A stretch of 64,000 nucleotides of DNA from NCBI GenBank assembly GCA_963377175.1, contig CAUJNA010003499.1, positions 489,321-553,320 of the forward strand. The letters are read 5' to 3'. Shown here one piece after another: positions 11,860 to 23,679 of the stretch (position 1 is the first letter of the stretch; each line of letters opens with the position of its first letter). Source of the DNA: Effrenium voratum. Taxonomy: Eukaryota > Sar > Dinophyceae > Suessiales > Symbiodiniaceae. Below the pieces are notes generated by a model. It worked only from the letters and a program-made list of their open reading frames with translations, searched no databases and was not told the DNA's origin. The position numbers and the translations under genes were made by a program.

Positions 11860-14800
11860 CTGGTGGAAGAGGGCCGCCGCTCCGAGCACGTCTTTCTTCT
11901 TGAGCGCCTCATCAATGCCGTGGCCCAGCTCCCGCAGCGCGTCCTCCTGACGCAACGCGCAACGCGAAACGACGACGCATGACTCGGCGCATGACTCGGC
12001 GCATGACTCGGCTTTGACCGCCGATTTCCCATCTTCTCATCTTCTCATCTTCTCATCTTCCCATCTTATCTTAACATGCCGTCCTCAAACTGGGAGCACA
12101 CCGTGTTGATCTGATCCAGGACCACGTGGGCTTTCACGGCCTGGGCAGGCAATCACAACCCGCCATGAAAACCATCGACCGGAGCCAGGCAGGGTGAAAG
12201 CTCCGCAATCGCTGCCGGCACTTCTTGACCCGTTCCTTGGAGCCACGGAGTTACGCACAACTGCACAACTGCATGTCCTAGTTCAGCTGGGCCGAGCATT
12301 GGGGGGGTCCTGGGGCCCCAGACTCTCACAGCATCCTGGGCAGCAAAGTCACGGAGTCCCCAATCCCTGGCCCTGTTCCATCCAGTTGTTGTTAGCGTTT
12401 CTCCTCTCCCCTCTTTCTCTGCCATTTCTAGACCCCTGGCCTTGGCCGCTTTCTCCTCCTTGCGCTTCTTCTCCAGCTCCTCAACGGCAAGTAACTTGCA
12501 TTTTGGCATTGCAGCATTGCAGCATTTCAGCTCATGCTGGGCCCACGGCAGCTCTCTCCGCCTCCTCTGCTTCTCGCTTCGCGCGCTCGGCCTGGCGCCG
12601 ATCGAAAACATGTGCAACGAGCGAGCGCAGAATCAACAGTGAAAGGCCCTGACTGCGAATTCGCGAGAAACAACGGGCGAAGCGGCGAACCCTTCGCCTC
12701 CTCCTTGGCGCGCTGAGCCGCTGCTCGCTCCTCGCCATGTCGGTGTTAGCCCTCGAGAGCCCAAGGACGCCGGTCCTGCTCTTTTCTGGCTGCTTCTGCC
12801 TGACGGGCCAACTTCTTTGCCTGGCCAGGCAAAGCGATCAAAGAACAGCACGAAGTCGCGAAACATGAAGATCATTCCGGAGGCCTCCTTCTCTGCTTGG
12901 ACTCGCGGATCCATGGATTCGGCAAGGCTCACAAGTTTGGCGATGCGATCTCGCTCTTGCTGCTTGTATTTCCGGGCGACTCGTTCATTCTCCCTCTGCA
13001 TCCAGCGCCTGCGAAGAAAGCATAGGAATACAAAATAATTTCGGAAGTTCCGCATATTTGGCCAAATTTGTCAATGCCTTTCTTCTCTGCACTCGGCATC
13101 GGCGAGGTCGCAAATCTCTTCGCCGGCACTCTGTGCCAGCATCACCTAAAGTCAATGCACATTCCCTCGGTGCAGTCTCGAATCTTCATGCCAAGCTGCG
13201 GGATCTCTCCAGGACTGGAAGTTGTCCCTGGCATTGCCAAGTCTTCAGAGACCGTTTCACCGGAAGGCTGGGCGCGCCAAAACTCGTAGAACCTCTTCCA
13301 GGAACGAGGCTCATCCTGGAACGATTGACACGAGCTCGACTCGTAAGTGAAGACTCGAGGCCTCCATGGAGCCAAGGTCAGGAACCGGCCGCTTCACCGA
13401 GAAGCGCGCGTTGCGACGGAAGGCCTGGCAAAGCAGTCAAGTGTAAATAAAGCCGTTAACCTAAACGAAGCAGTCAACTCAAAACAAAGCAGGCACAAAC
13501 AGCACAAACACAAGAACCTAAAGATGATAACACAAGATAGCACAAGCAATGTAACCGTACATGACAGTGTGACCACATTGAAAATCCGGTGGCTTATGAT
13601 GGCTCTTAGCGGCTTTTGACGGCGGATCGAACTCTGCATTCACAAGGAGCTGCATGCTAAACCAGCAGCCTGTGAGGCTTGCCGCTTGCCACCCAGCCTC
13701 ACCGAAGACTTGGAAGAAGTCTTCACCGGAGCGCAGCTTTGGCAAGCTCCTGAGCTGCGCACATTTGCACAGGTGCAAGCAACCTCTGGCGGGGCAGGCA
13801 GCGAGTGGCAGCGAGTGGCAGCGAGCAATCGGCAATTGCCCTGCCAAAAAGCTAGCAAAGACCAAGTGATGCATGCGGCAAAAGCCGCAAAACAAACAAA
13901 AGATCAATTTAAGCGATCAAAAGAGAAATCTGGGCATAAAACCATCCAAAGATGTCACCCCAACATTTGTTGGCCCGATATGCTGCTGTACAGTTTGCTT
14001 GCCTCACTGGCTGATCACACCACCCCAAAATGTTCTACTTGCGGCTTGCAAGCTGTTAAATCCCCGTCTCCCACTCCTTACGGAAAATAGCTTCAACAAG
14101 TATTACGAACAAGACCCCAAACCCTAAAGCAACGCAATATAAAGTCAAATTGTCCACGAAACTGCCCTGCCCTGCTGGTTGCACCTGCAACTGATGAACT
14201 CTCAGGAACTATGTATCCTACGTGCGCGCCTTGACACAAACACAGCAGCACTACCAAATGCATTGAAACAATCGGCATCGCGCTGAATATGTCAAGTTTG
14301 CCACATTTGCATCTTTCACATCATTCATTCTTTGAGCTGGAGCACGACAAGACGAAAAGCCAAGCGTCTCATCGAAGTCCAAGCTTGAGTCGTATTGCTT
14401 TCGCTTCACGGGATCCGACAAGAGCTCATAGGCCTCTTGGATCTTGATGAAATTCTCTTGGACCTCAACCAGTCGGCAACGCGGCGATGCGACGCATTGC
14501 ATAATATGCAAAATGTGGCAATATGCGACGAAATATGCGGCAAAATGTCCGATCTCCATCTCTTGTTTTTTTCATCATCAACATCGCACCGAACGGCCGA
14601 CCTTCTTGGCTTCATCCGGCTCCATCGTTGCCTGCTTGTCTGGGTGGGCACTCAGCGCCATGGTCCTGTACGCTTTCTTGATCTCATCCTGCAGGGCTCA
14701 TCAGGAACATGCTACGTGGCTAGTATTGGCTACATGCAACAAAGGACAAAAATATGACAAAATGCAACACGCAGGAACATGCAGGATCGCTGATTGTTCC

Positions 14801-15245
14801 TGGGAGGCCCCCTCGGATATCCCCATGAGCTCCTGAAAATGCGCCCAAGTGAAAGGTAGTCACTCGAAAGCAAAGGGCGCAGGCGTAAAGCTGAACCCCT
14901 TTGAGCAACTCGCCTGGCAAGGCCAGCAAGGTCACAAGCGTCGCTTGCCAGCAAGAGCCCTGTCTTTTGCGTCTTTTGCCAAGCCGCTTATTTTCAGGTA
15001 GCCTCCAGCTGCCTTTTTGTCCTGGGACAAATCCATCGCTGTTGAACAAGCCGCCTGCAAATCCTGGCCTTGTTGCTTTTGTTCTTGCCATACTCTTCCC
15101 CAGCGGCCGACTCATCACTTTCGGAGCTCGCCGCATCTGAGTCTGACGTGGGTGCCCTTGCCTGGGAGGGATCGAGAGGCTCTGAGACGGTGATCTCGGC
15201 CGGGTGCCTCGAAGCGCGCGCTGAAAGCCTTCCCAGCCGCCTCGC
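11860..15245 (-). CDS. DNAJC2: DNAJC2/Zuotin-type J-protein (ribosome-associated co-chaperone), many exons
   Basis: J-protein partner of Hsp70 acting at the ribosome (RAC-type), in the cytosol. Phase-consistent minus-strand exons: about 15245-15089 (acidic N-terminus), 15038-15003, 14913-14885, 14832-14800, 14688-14602, 14454-14369, 13749-13698, 13424-13362, 13315-13278, 13227-13200, 13130-13078, 13008-12885, 12820-12776, 12730-12698, 12591-12562 and 12479-12441; a further coding exon is at 11946-11860. Joined, they give a J-domain (LYELMGISEGASQ, then DEIKKAYRTMALSAHPDK with the HPD motif, then IQEAYELLSDPVKRKQYD) and the Zuotin homology domain (EDFFQVFGEAFRRNARFS, KRPVPDLGSM, FYEFWDNFQSWRD, RRWMQREN, DRIAKLVSL, MDPR), followed by charged coiled coil. 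Donors are mostly GC, with GA and GT; acceptors are AG, usually then G. The exact start is unknown. Seen: motifs and frame continuity. Inferred: ribosome role from the family. Confidence 0.85.
11977..12070. repeat. Two adjacent short tandem repeats (GCATGACTCGGC x3; CATCTTCT-type)
   Basis: A 12-base unit GCATGACTCGGC is repeated three times, followed after about 20 bases by four to five copies of a CATCTTCT-type unit. Both lie in the presumed intron upstream of exon 11946-11860 of the DNAJC2-like gene. Confidence 0.75.
13797..13831. repeat. 10-bp tandem repeat (GGCAGCGAGT x3)
   Basis: GGCAGCGAGT is repeated three times inside the intron between exons 14454-14369 and 13749-13698 of the DNAJC2-like gene. 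Confidence 0.75.
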
Positions 15246-15835
15246 ACAAGTAGTTGGCAGCCGCCTCACCGAGCACCCCGGTATGCCGGTTTCAAACGGC
15301 TGTCACAAGCATGCCCGCTGAGGTGCGCGCAACGCAGCCACCTGCCACAAGCTGCACTGGCCCGCAGCAACTCAGGATGACCTGGAGAAGCAGCGCATGC
15401 CAGCACAAGGGAGAAACCGAGGCGCTGACTTCAGCTTGACATCCGTTCGGGTCGTCAAGCAGAGCTCTGGCGCGACGTCCCGGCATGGCGCGCCTCACGG
15501 CGTCATGAGCTGAATCAATGAATCAACCCTGCCTGACGCCGCTGGCCTATCCAAGTGCGCGTCGTGCCGCACTGCCCCGTTGCACTGCCCCGTGCTTGAG
15601 CAGCAGACAGGGCACATGCACAAGACCTTAAGCATCTCAGTCGCAAGCAGCAAACACACTACACATCCAAAACACGACACCCCCAGGTCTTTCAACCGTC
15701 GTGAATCACCTTCCACCTCCGGCTCTCTTCTGGCCGAATCTGGCATCCACAGATCAACTCAGCAGCCCTCGAAATCCTCACAGTGAAGGATTGCAACCCC
15801 CTGCAACAGCCACGGCAAAGTTCTGAAGCCTGTCA

Positions 15836-16671
15836 ACCCCGGGGTTTCCTCCCAGTACTCGCTGCCATAGTCCGTGACGAGCTCAGCGCCCTTTTTCACG
15901 TCCTTCGTGGTCCTTCAAATCTGAGCTGGAGAGCCCATGGAACCAAGCAGTCACGCATATCTACCGGCCTGAAGTAAGCCACATCGCCGAACTCGCAAAT
16001 CTTCACATTAACCTTCTTGCATTGCCTCAGCAGTGAGAGCCAGCTAGCAAACTGCGATCTGTTGTCTTAATCTTCACGCTCGCCGGCATAAATGCAAGTC
16101 CGTCACTCTTTGCTGTGAGCTGCATTGATGAAGCGAGTTGGGTTCTTCTCGGCAGCCTCTCGGCCGTCTATGCAAAAAGTTGTTGCGGCCCCAGCGTCCT
16201 CCGCCTCAGTTTGCACTGCCAAAGCCCTAAAACCCTGAAGCCTGCCGTGAGAGGCCGTGAGCTGCGGTGAGCTTCCGGCCGCTTTCAACTGGTCGTCCGT
16301 GAAGTTGAAAAGTGGCTCCTCCCTTAGCGGGCACCATACGTAGTCCATATCACGGGTGCCTCTCATCTTCCGGAACTCTGCGATACCTCGGCTGAACGAA
16401 GCTGCACGCAACCCTCGGCCAATCTGGAGGTGTCCGAGGAGGGCCGAGGAGGGCTGAGCAAGCGGCTCAACGGCTTGCCCTGGTACGGGGGCAGCCTCAG
16501 ACGCGGACAGGTCTGTGCAAGATCTGTGACTTGAGGATCCTCGGGCTGGGGCACAGCATTCTTTGGCAGAGCTTCGGTGGTAAAGAGCCCGTCCCCGGCA
16601 TCGCCAAGGCTCGAAGGCTTCACCTGCAAGTGGGAGCCGTCCTCACGCAAAGTTGACATTGGACAATTCAA
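15836..16671 (-). CDS. SET-domain lysine methyltransferase-like protein, several exons
   Basis: SET domains transfer a methyl group from S-adenosylmethionine to lysine. The fold can be followed in order on the minus strand: about 16650-16555 (HLQVKPSSLGDAGDGLFTTE, the usual N-terminal strand with the G.G.F motif), about 16400-16280 (EFRKMRGTRDMDYVW and LFNFTDDQLKAAG), about 16190-16107 (FCIDGREAAEKNPTRFINAA), 16025-15961 (QCKKVNVKICEFGDVAYFR) and about 15890-15836 (GAELVTDYGSEYW, the ELxxDYG motif). The exon ending at 16107 joins the one starting at 16025 in phase through a GT-AG intron; the next donor looks like GA. The usual RFxNHSC is RFINAAHSKEQC here, so the NH pair is changed and the true substrate is open. 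Upstream segments (see 16690-17390) may be its N-terminal exons. Confidence 0.75.
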
Positions 16672-16689
16672 CTTGCCAAACGTCCTCCG

Positions 16690-17390
16690 GGTTCCACAGG
16701 AGGAGATTCGCCGACTGCCAGTTGAGCTTACCTAAGGGCCAAGCGATGCTTGTCCCAACTTGACCCTCAGCATCTATCTTTGGGCAAAGCTGCTGGCCCA
16801 ACCGTTTTCACCCAGGCCGGAATCGATGGCATCAAGCCGCGCTTTGGTGGCATCAGCTGGCAGCTTATACAGTCCTAAGTTGGCCGTGCGGTTCTGAGAT
16901 TTATCTGTCCCGGCAGCCGGTAAGCTGCCAACCTCCGGACACTACCTTCTCCTCTGCAGACACCTTCTCACTCAAAAACTCGTGGCAGTTGCACTTTGTC
17001 TCTCTGCCTCGGCTTGATAGATCTTTTGGCAGGGAAGCTCCAATGCAAATGAGCGCTGTCAAGAATGACAACTGGAACCTCGCAAAAAAAATAAGTCTGA
17101 CAATCAAGTGATACTTTGAAATGGAAATCTTGCTCTGAAGATGGTAAGGTTTTCCATTTCGAGGGTGAGGACCGTCAAACACGACGAAGGGACCCTTCGT
17201 TACCAGCGTGGTGCGGCTGATCCCATCGGAGTACCGCGGGCGCTATCCTCACTATACGGAAGTGCCACGCATTGTTCCCATGATCTTGCCCTCCAGACCA
17301 AGCCTGAGGTTTGAATTTGCTGCTGGATCCAGTTGGTGGCCCACTACGGACTATGCCGAACTCACTTGTTTGTTCCAGGATGGGCAATAT
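16690..17390 (-). CDS. Candidate exons upstream of the SET domain, family unknown
   Basis: Three minus-strand stretches read as protein: about 16735-16655 (KLNWQSANLLLWNPEDVW), about 16895-16780 (NRTANLGLYKLPADATK then ARLDAIDSGLGENGW) and about 17245-17150 (SDGISRTTLVTKGPFVVFDG then PHPRNGKPYH). They may be N-terminal exons of the SET gene or a separate small gene. I did not establish splice phase. Confidence 0.4.
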
Positions 17391-18460
17391 ATGGGCTTAA
17401 TGGTGCAAGGATTCTATTCATGAAGGCTGCCATCGCTAGCTTCCACACAGGAGGTTGCACACCAGTCCCTCTCGCAGCACCGGCAGGGCAGACCGATTGT
17501 CACCTTGGGCAAAAACCAAATGCGAGTGATGCAATCAATCCATCCTTCAAGATCCTTCAACTGTTCATTGCCAGGCGGCGATGCGCGCAGTTGCTGGTTC
17601 CGGGCTGGCTGTGAGGGCAGCCCATGGAGCTGCTATCCCACCCAGCATGCCTGCAGCTAAAAGACTGTTGCACCTACAAAGCTCAATCTCTGACGGCTCT
17701 CAGTCCGCGTCGCAGCCTGCAAGCAAGCTTCGGCGACCAGCTGTCAGCTCCCGGCCGAAGGCAAAAGCACCTGCACCGCTCTCAAGATTGGCCCTCGACT
17801 GTAAGCTTGTCTTGCGAGCGGTCTCGTGAACCTCCACTGAAAACACGCAAAGCCCTCCATGGCAATCTGTGCCTGCACTATGTCCTCTTGACGTTGTCAC
17901 CAGCCACAGTGTCACCCCCGCGAATCCTGCACTTGGGAATGCGACTCCCTGACAGCACTCGCTAATGTGCAACAGCCTGCTCGTCCTAGGCGCTTGGCAC
18001 CTGGCCATCTGCTGCATGGGATGCCGAAACGCATGAACGCCGTTTAGGAGGGACGATCCGGGCTGGAAGCGGAAAAGGGATGCCAGAAATTCACGGCCTC
18101 GTAACAACCATGTAACTTTAACTCAGGCGCGAGCAGCACTATAAACAATCACGCTCCCAAACCCTAAGGCCCTCTCGGCTCAAAAGTCGGAAAGAAATAC
18201 GCTTGGCATCTGAAGGCCAAGGGGGCCAAGGGTGCTGCTCACGAAGCATGTGGAGGCTGGCGAGGGTGTTGAATTCTGAATCATCCGATCAATGCATCGA
18301 TGCGCGAACTTCGGGGCACCTGGGCCATGGCGCTGCATGGGCCTTGGCCAACTCGACCAATGACAGCCCATCGCCCAGACTCTTTAGGTGATTGAGCCCC
18401 GGGCTTGGGGCCCGCCATGGCACTACCCCGGCAAAGCCATAAAACTCAGCCAAAGCGTGC
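17390..18460. other. Intergenic or intronic, no gene recognised
   Basis: A minus-strand stretch at about 17840-17720 (contains LESGAGAFAFGRELTAGRR) might be an exon, but nothing identifies it. I see no repeat or RNA gene here. Confidence 0.35.
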
Positions 18461-18461
18461 G

Positions 18462-19226
18462 CTATGAAATGAGCATCTGTTGCTCATCTTGAGTTGCTTG
18501 TGTGTCACATGCTACCATGTTTGCCCAACACTCTTTTTGCAAATCCACGCCGTCCAGCCGATCCAATGAGTCCTGCCAATCCTTGGATGCTTGCCTGCGC
18601 AGGCACCATGCGTCGGCAAACCGCAAGTCTCCCATTGTGCGCGCAGCCAGGGCCACCGAGACTCCCGACAGTATGCCGCCCACATGCGCTGCCCATGCCA
18701 CATTCTGTAAAGCTGGGAGTTGGCAACAATGGGTGGCCACCAACCCAACCACGTTCGATACACACGCTACATCCGAGACTTGCAGCAATGTGAAGCTCAT
18801 GGGCAGCGGGAACACCGAGAGACGACGCTCTGGTTGCAGAAAGCTAGTGGCCACCAAAGTGCCCATGAGCAAGCCACTTGCACCGAGCACAGGCTGGCCA
18901 TGCCGAAACACATGGCTGCCACTGGCCCCTAAGCCACAACAAGCGAATAAGACAGCCAGCTCGCAGTTTGACAATCGCTCCGCGGCTATGTGCCCCACCG
19001 TCCACAAGGCACAGGAATTCAGCAGCCAATGTCCTGGCCTCTGATGCGAGACACAGCTCGTTAGAAGCGTGTGCCAGCTCCCACGTTGGAGATGCCACCG
19101 GCTGCAGGTGAAGTGCTCGTGCAAAGATCTCCTGGCTCCGCCCTGCCACAAAGAGAACACCGCTGTGTTGGCTGCTAAGAATGACCACAACGTGACTTGC
19201 CCTGGATAGTCACGTTTGGCCTCCAT
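18462..19226 (-). CDS. Rhomboid family intramembrane serine protease
   Basis: Membrane-embedded protease cutting transmembrane segments. The 254-residue frame has the hallmark residues: HWLLN at 66-70 (the conserved His/Asn of helix 2), GASG at 115-118 with the nucleophile Ser117, and AAHVGG with the catalytic His181. Hydrophobic segments lie at about 12-27, 70-80, 88-100, 112-128, 143-166 and 178-197, the six-helix core expected of the family. The HTLLTSCVSH region before helix 2 recalls PARL-type and bacterial rhomboids. It is a single exon, unlike the neighbouring genes, though the frame stays open upstream of the first ATG, so a further 5' exon is possible. The gene lies between the SET gene and the retrotransposon block, on the same strand as the other host genes. 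Confidence 0.85.
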   Translation of the reverse strand: MEAKRDYPGQVTLWSFLAANTAVFSLWQGGARRSLHEHFTCSRWHLQRGSWHTLLTSCVSHQRPGHWLLNSCALWTVGHIAAERLSNCELAVLFACCGLGASGSHVFRHGQPVLGASGLLMGTLVATSFLQPERRLSVFPLPMSFTLLQVSDVACVSNVVGLVATHCCQLPALQNVAWAAHVGGILSGVSVALAARTMGDLRFADAWCLRRQASKDWQDSLDRLDGVDLQKECWANMVACDTQATQDEQQMLIS

Positions 19227-19229
19227 ACT

Positions 19230-20537
19230 ACAAAGACATGCTAAGCCATGTTTCGTGAATGCTGCGCATGGTTGCTTTGTCTAAAAATTCTAGAGGGGAA
19301 TCCCAGCTTTCTATCTCTCAAGACTTTGTTTTTTGATATCTGTTTGTTGTGCCTGCTGGCCCCTCAGAGCCTCATTGTGCATGCAAGCAGCATGACAATC
19401 ACAAATTCAAGTACCGAGTCCTTTCACGCAGCGTGCAAACAAACTACTCAGATTTCCGGCGGTTTCGATATTCTCCTTCTATTTTTGAATGCTTCTTTAT
19501 CTTGCTATGTCCTTCTTATGCTTGTACTTATTTGCATTTTCCTTTTCATTTGTTACGTTATTGTCCGTTCTTTATTGGAGGCCCTATATTCTCCGCTTGT
19601 CTTTGTCTTTTCATTTGGCTTTGCTTTACTGCGCGCCTCGTTCTTCGAATCTTGGATCACTTTGTGAAACCGCTCCCAAGATTCCAGGTAGTTCTCGGTT
19701 ATCAGATGCGCACGCGTGTCCAAGGTAGGAATAGCATGCTATCAAAGCTGCAGCCTAACATGAATATGACTGCCACTCCTGCACTCCACTCTGTTTGGCC
19801 AGATGCACCATCTTCGGCGCAGCTTTGTTACAAGGTAAGCCCTAAAAGGCTCTTGGCGACCTTTGGCTGGAAGCCAAAAAGAGGTAGAAACATTCACCTG
19901 CTTCTTCGCAAGTCAGCTTCCTCCCCTATCCGCCAAGCGAACTGCCAGCTGCGTCTTCAAAATGCCAGCAATTTCGTTTACAAGCTTGTAAGGATACGGC
20001 TGAGCCACCAATGTCATGAAACGCCCATCCGAAGCAAGGCCTATGCGGTTTGCCTGTGGCACTAACAGTTAACAACTGCCTTTGCACACACGCGCCAGGT
20101 TGGTGAGGTCAACAAAACCGCAAAAGTCCGGTGGGCTTTCGCCAGCGTTCGTGAAATTGGCAGAAATGTAGCTCAATCTTGTAAGCGAATTCGTCTTGCT
20201 GAAGCATACTGAGAATTGGAGTAATCCAACATCTTGAGGACCAGGGGTTCTCCAAAACATACGGAATGCCCAAAACTTGGCAATACCAAATAATGCGGGC
20301 TGTGACGTATAGCAGAGCGTTTCCCTCAGCGAGCTTCTTACGATCTCGCTGGGGAGATTAGGCAAACCCATGGGTTCCTTGTCACTACGTAAAGGGGGAG
20401 GACCGACTCCATCATGTTTTCGCGCAATGCTAAAAGTAGTACATTGCATGCCCAACCAGACAAAGATGAAACATCCCTTTTGTAGCAAATGCAGCACTCG
20501 ATGTTCAACTAGAGGTCCAACAGGTTGTCACCTGGAT
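19230..20537. other. AT-richer spacer between rhomboid gene and transposon block
   Basis: The region is richer in A and T than its surroundings. Plus-strand frames are full of Phe/Leu/Ile because of T-rich DNA and do not resemble a membrane-protein family. It may contain the 3' end of the outer copia element, but I found no LTR. Confidence 0.4.
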
Positions 20538-23529
20538 TCAGAGCAATGTCGCCGCCACCTGTGCGGGGGGCGTCACCTCGGATGACGCATCAGTCATCTC
20601 CACGTCATGCGACTGGCCAGAGCTATCTGCCCCGGCGATCCTTGCTGACGGGGCAGCAGAGTAAGTCAGTGAATCATCCCAGACCTTGGTCTGCAGAATC
20701 CTCTCCGCCTTCACCTTTGCGTCCTCGTCGGGCGGGTACATGGTCTTCTTGTACAGCAAGCCCAACGTTTTCGCAGCGTTGGCCGTACTCATGACGCGGT
20801 GTAGCGTCCACGAGATGTCCACTGCCGCACTGACGAGTGCCGGGAGCGCTAACGCAGCTCTGTACTTGTTCGCGGGGGCGCCGGTACTGCCTACACAGTG
20901 GTCGCCCCAAAATGCGAAATCCGCAGGAACCACGATCAGGTTCCTCTTCATCGCTGCCCTGATGAAGGTCGTGATGACGCCGAGCATGTTTGTATTACGT
21001 GCGGGTTGAAGCCACGACGCAACCGAAATGAGGATCACCACATTCGATCCAGCCCTCCTCACGGACTCAAGCCTTTCCAGGGTGAGGTGGATGAGGGTCT
21101 GCGCATTGCTCTTGATGACCGACACCTTCTTTTCTCATCCCAATCGGCCAGGTCATGGAGGCGGGTCGCAAAGATGCAGGTGTCATACTCCATGGCCTCC
21201 CTTCCAACCGCTTTCTCGCGGTCATGGATGAGCCGTGAGGCCTCTTCGACCAGGGTGGCGATGGGGATGTGGTAATCATGATCCCCATATGGGCAGTGGA
21301 ACTGGACCTTCGGGGTGGACCCTTTTCGCGGCCCACTGTCAGTGGACCGGAGAATGTCCAATTGCGTACTGAATTCGTCCGCCGTGATGTACGAGCCCTT
21401 CTTGGTCTTCCCACGCGATGCAAAGCAAAGATCGTAGAAAACAAGCACCTGGGCGTTGGCCTTGATCGTTGGCTCCTCCAGATATGTGGGAGGCCCCCAT
21501 CCCGCCGCTATTGCGGCGAGGATACCAGTGATTCCAGTTGTGCTCATAGGCAGGAGGCCCTTCAACACCGACGGTATGGTCGGAACATCAGAATCAATGC
21601 ATGTGAGGGCGAACTCCGGGAATACGGTCAGGATGACGTTCCTGAACATTTGGTTTCCCCAACCTATCCACTCTTTTTCGAGGGCGCTCTGGTCGTACGT
21701 AGTCAGGTGAGAGGTCTTGGGCCTGCTCAGGCTAGGAAGCACATCACTTTCGGGGTTCGTGATCCACTCCTGTTTGTACTTTCCGATCATCTTGTCGATG
21801 TCAAGGAATATGGTAGATGGCGCCAAATGCTCATCCATGATGTAACCCGGATATTTCGGGTACTCATTTTCAAGTGCAAATGGGATCGATGACCCAGCCT
21901 CCTGCACCTTCACAGCGTAGGTGTTGCTGACAAGGCGATGCCTGGCGAACTCCGGGCTGAATCCACCAGTCTTCGTAGGGGTGCTAGGAGCAGCCATTCG
22001 CTCCAGTTCGCGCTTGGTCGCGCCGATCTCCCCGATGGCATTAGGCTGAAAGAAGGCGCGCTTCCTCCAGGAGAGCGATGGAGAGCAGGGGTTAACCTCA
22101 ATGCAAGGGTTGAACCGCTGCAGCTCACTGTCTCCATTCGAGTAACACGTGGAGAACCCCTCACCACCCGTGATCAACTCCAGGTCATGGGAGAACTTGA
22201 TGGCGAGAGCGAAGATAGCCAACATGAGACGCCGCGTTTTGTCCCCGCGGGGGTTGTCGCCGCTGGCAGCGTCCACGGGGAGCATGAAGGAAAGTGGGCC
22301 CAAGTTCCCTGGCCGTAGTGCGCCCACGGGGTGTACCCGAGCGCTTGGCTGTAGATCAGCGACGTCCAAATCCCGAGTTTGTCCTTGGACTCTGAGCTCA
22401 CCACTTCTTCATGGGCGATGGAGGCCCAGAGGGAGAATTGGCTGAGTCCCCTGCTGCCAGTGGTTCCAATTCGGGGATTCCGCGTCAATGATTGATGGAC
22501 AAGAGAGAAGGTACGATCCAGTACCCCTCGCCGGCTGTGATGCCGTTGTCGTGGGCCACGTTGGTCCCCGGGGGTGGCGAGCCTCTCAACCTTTTCCCAC
22601 AGGAAGAATTGGTCAAGTACCGTGCTTGAGCTCAGAGGTCATGTGCTCCGCAAATGCACCAAACCCGCCGTAGGCCTCCATAGACGGCAGATGGTCGATC
22701 GATCTGCTAGCGGCCCTGTCCTGACACATGTTGATGATGTCCTCCAAGGTCCTATCCTTAATGAGGGAGATGCCGTCAACTACGATCTCTGGGGGCACAA
22801 ACATAGCAAGGGGGCGCATTTGTAGCCACTTTCTCACTATGGAGGGCTCGTACTGAGTAAAGCTGCTGATGCCTCCCATGTGTTGGGAACGACGCGGATC
22901 AGCCATGTCGTAGCAGTCGTGCGTGAAGCCGACGTAGCTTTTGTACTGGTTCTGCCTGACCGCCGAGTACTCAGTCCTCCAGCTTTTCTTCAATTCCCCG
23001 TCGGCATTCGTGATGGACGAAGACCACCCTCGTCGACGTCATTCGCCTCATCATCAATCCCGAGCGGCGCTATGCGGGCATCAGGGATGCAATGGGTGGC
23101 AGAGCCACGGACAGGGATCGCATCGCACAGAATTGCCGCAGCTGTCAGGGCATTGTGCTCGGTTGCGACAAAACCAGAATCCTTGAGCAGGGCAACGATG
23201 TTAGCCGCCCTACCTCTCCGGTAATTTAGGATTTTGGTCCTAACATCCTCGGGAAAGGAGTCGTAACTGTCGCACTTGACGAGACCATTGATCATAGTCT
23301 CCACCTGCTCTCCGGTGATCACATCGCTCAAACGGGCAGCCTTTAAGGCCGCACGCCCGTTAAGCTTGGAAACCCAGCCGTTGAAGCTGTTTTGCAGGAT
23401 GTTGGCCACGGCTCTGACGCGGCCGGTGACAGTGTAGGGAAACCGCAACGAGGATGCGCTGCGAGGTGTGGGGAGGCTTTTCTCAGGCTCAGCCCCTGTG
23501 ATCGACCCGCTCTCCGCGGAAGCCATATC
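20538..23529 (-). CDS. Unassigned coding tract 3' of the outer copia pol, frameshifted
   Basis: Five consecutive minus-strand frames join into about 1,000 residues: 23529-22990 (starts MASAESGSITG), 22993-22613, a damaged stretch near 22600-22370, 22369-21100 (contains FALTCIDSDVPTIPSVLKG and GITGILAAIAAGWGPPTYLE), and 21125-20538 (contains VIKSNAQTLIHLTLERL and NVVILISVASWL). Composition is that of ordinary protein, in contrast to the opposite strand. It starts about 500 bases after the stop of the outer copia pol, on the same strand, so it may be an extra ORF of that element. I recognise no family. The segment DTCIFATRLHDLADW followed by NVVILISVASWL and VVPADFAFWGDH has the rhythm of an SGNH-hydrolase fold, but this is a guess. 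At least three frameshifts make it a decayed gene. Confidence 0.55.
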
Positions 23530-23679
23530 ACAGAACTCGCGTTGATGCAACGGAAGTAGGAAGTGGTTCAAGGCGACCGCCGGCGGCGGTGCAGGAGGGC
23601 GATGGAGATCACCAATGGCCGCACAGCAGCGGTGCGTGAAAGTGGTGAAGATCACCAGCAGCCGACCGGCGGCCAAGGC

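Noticed and set aside
19248..19667. Plus-strand frame with several hydrophobic stretches, suggesting a membrane protein
   Set aside because: The hydrophobicity comes from T-rich DNA; there is no family pattern and the surrounding host genes are on the other strand.
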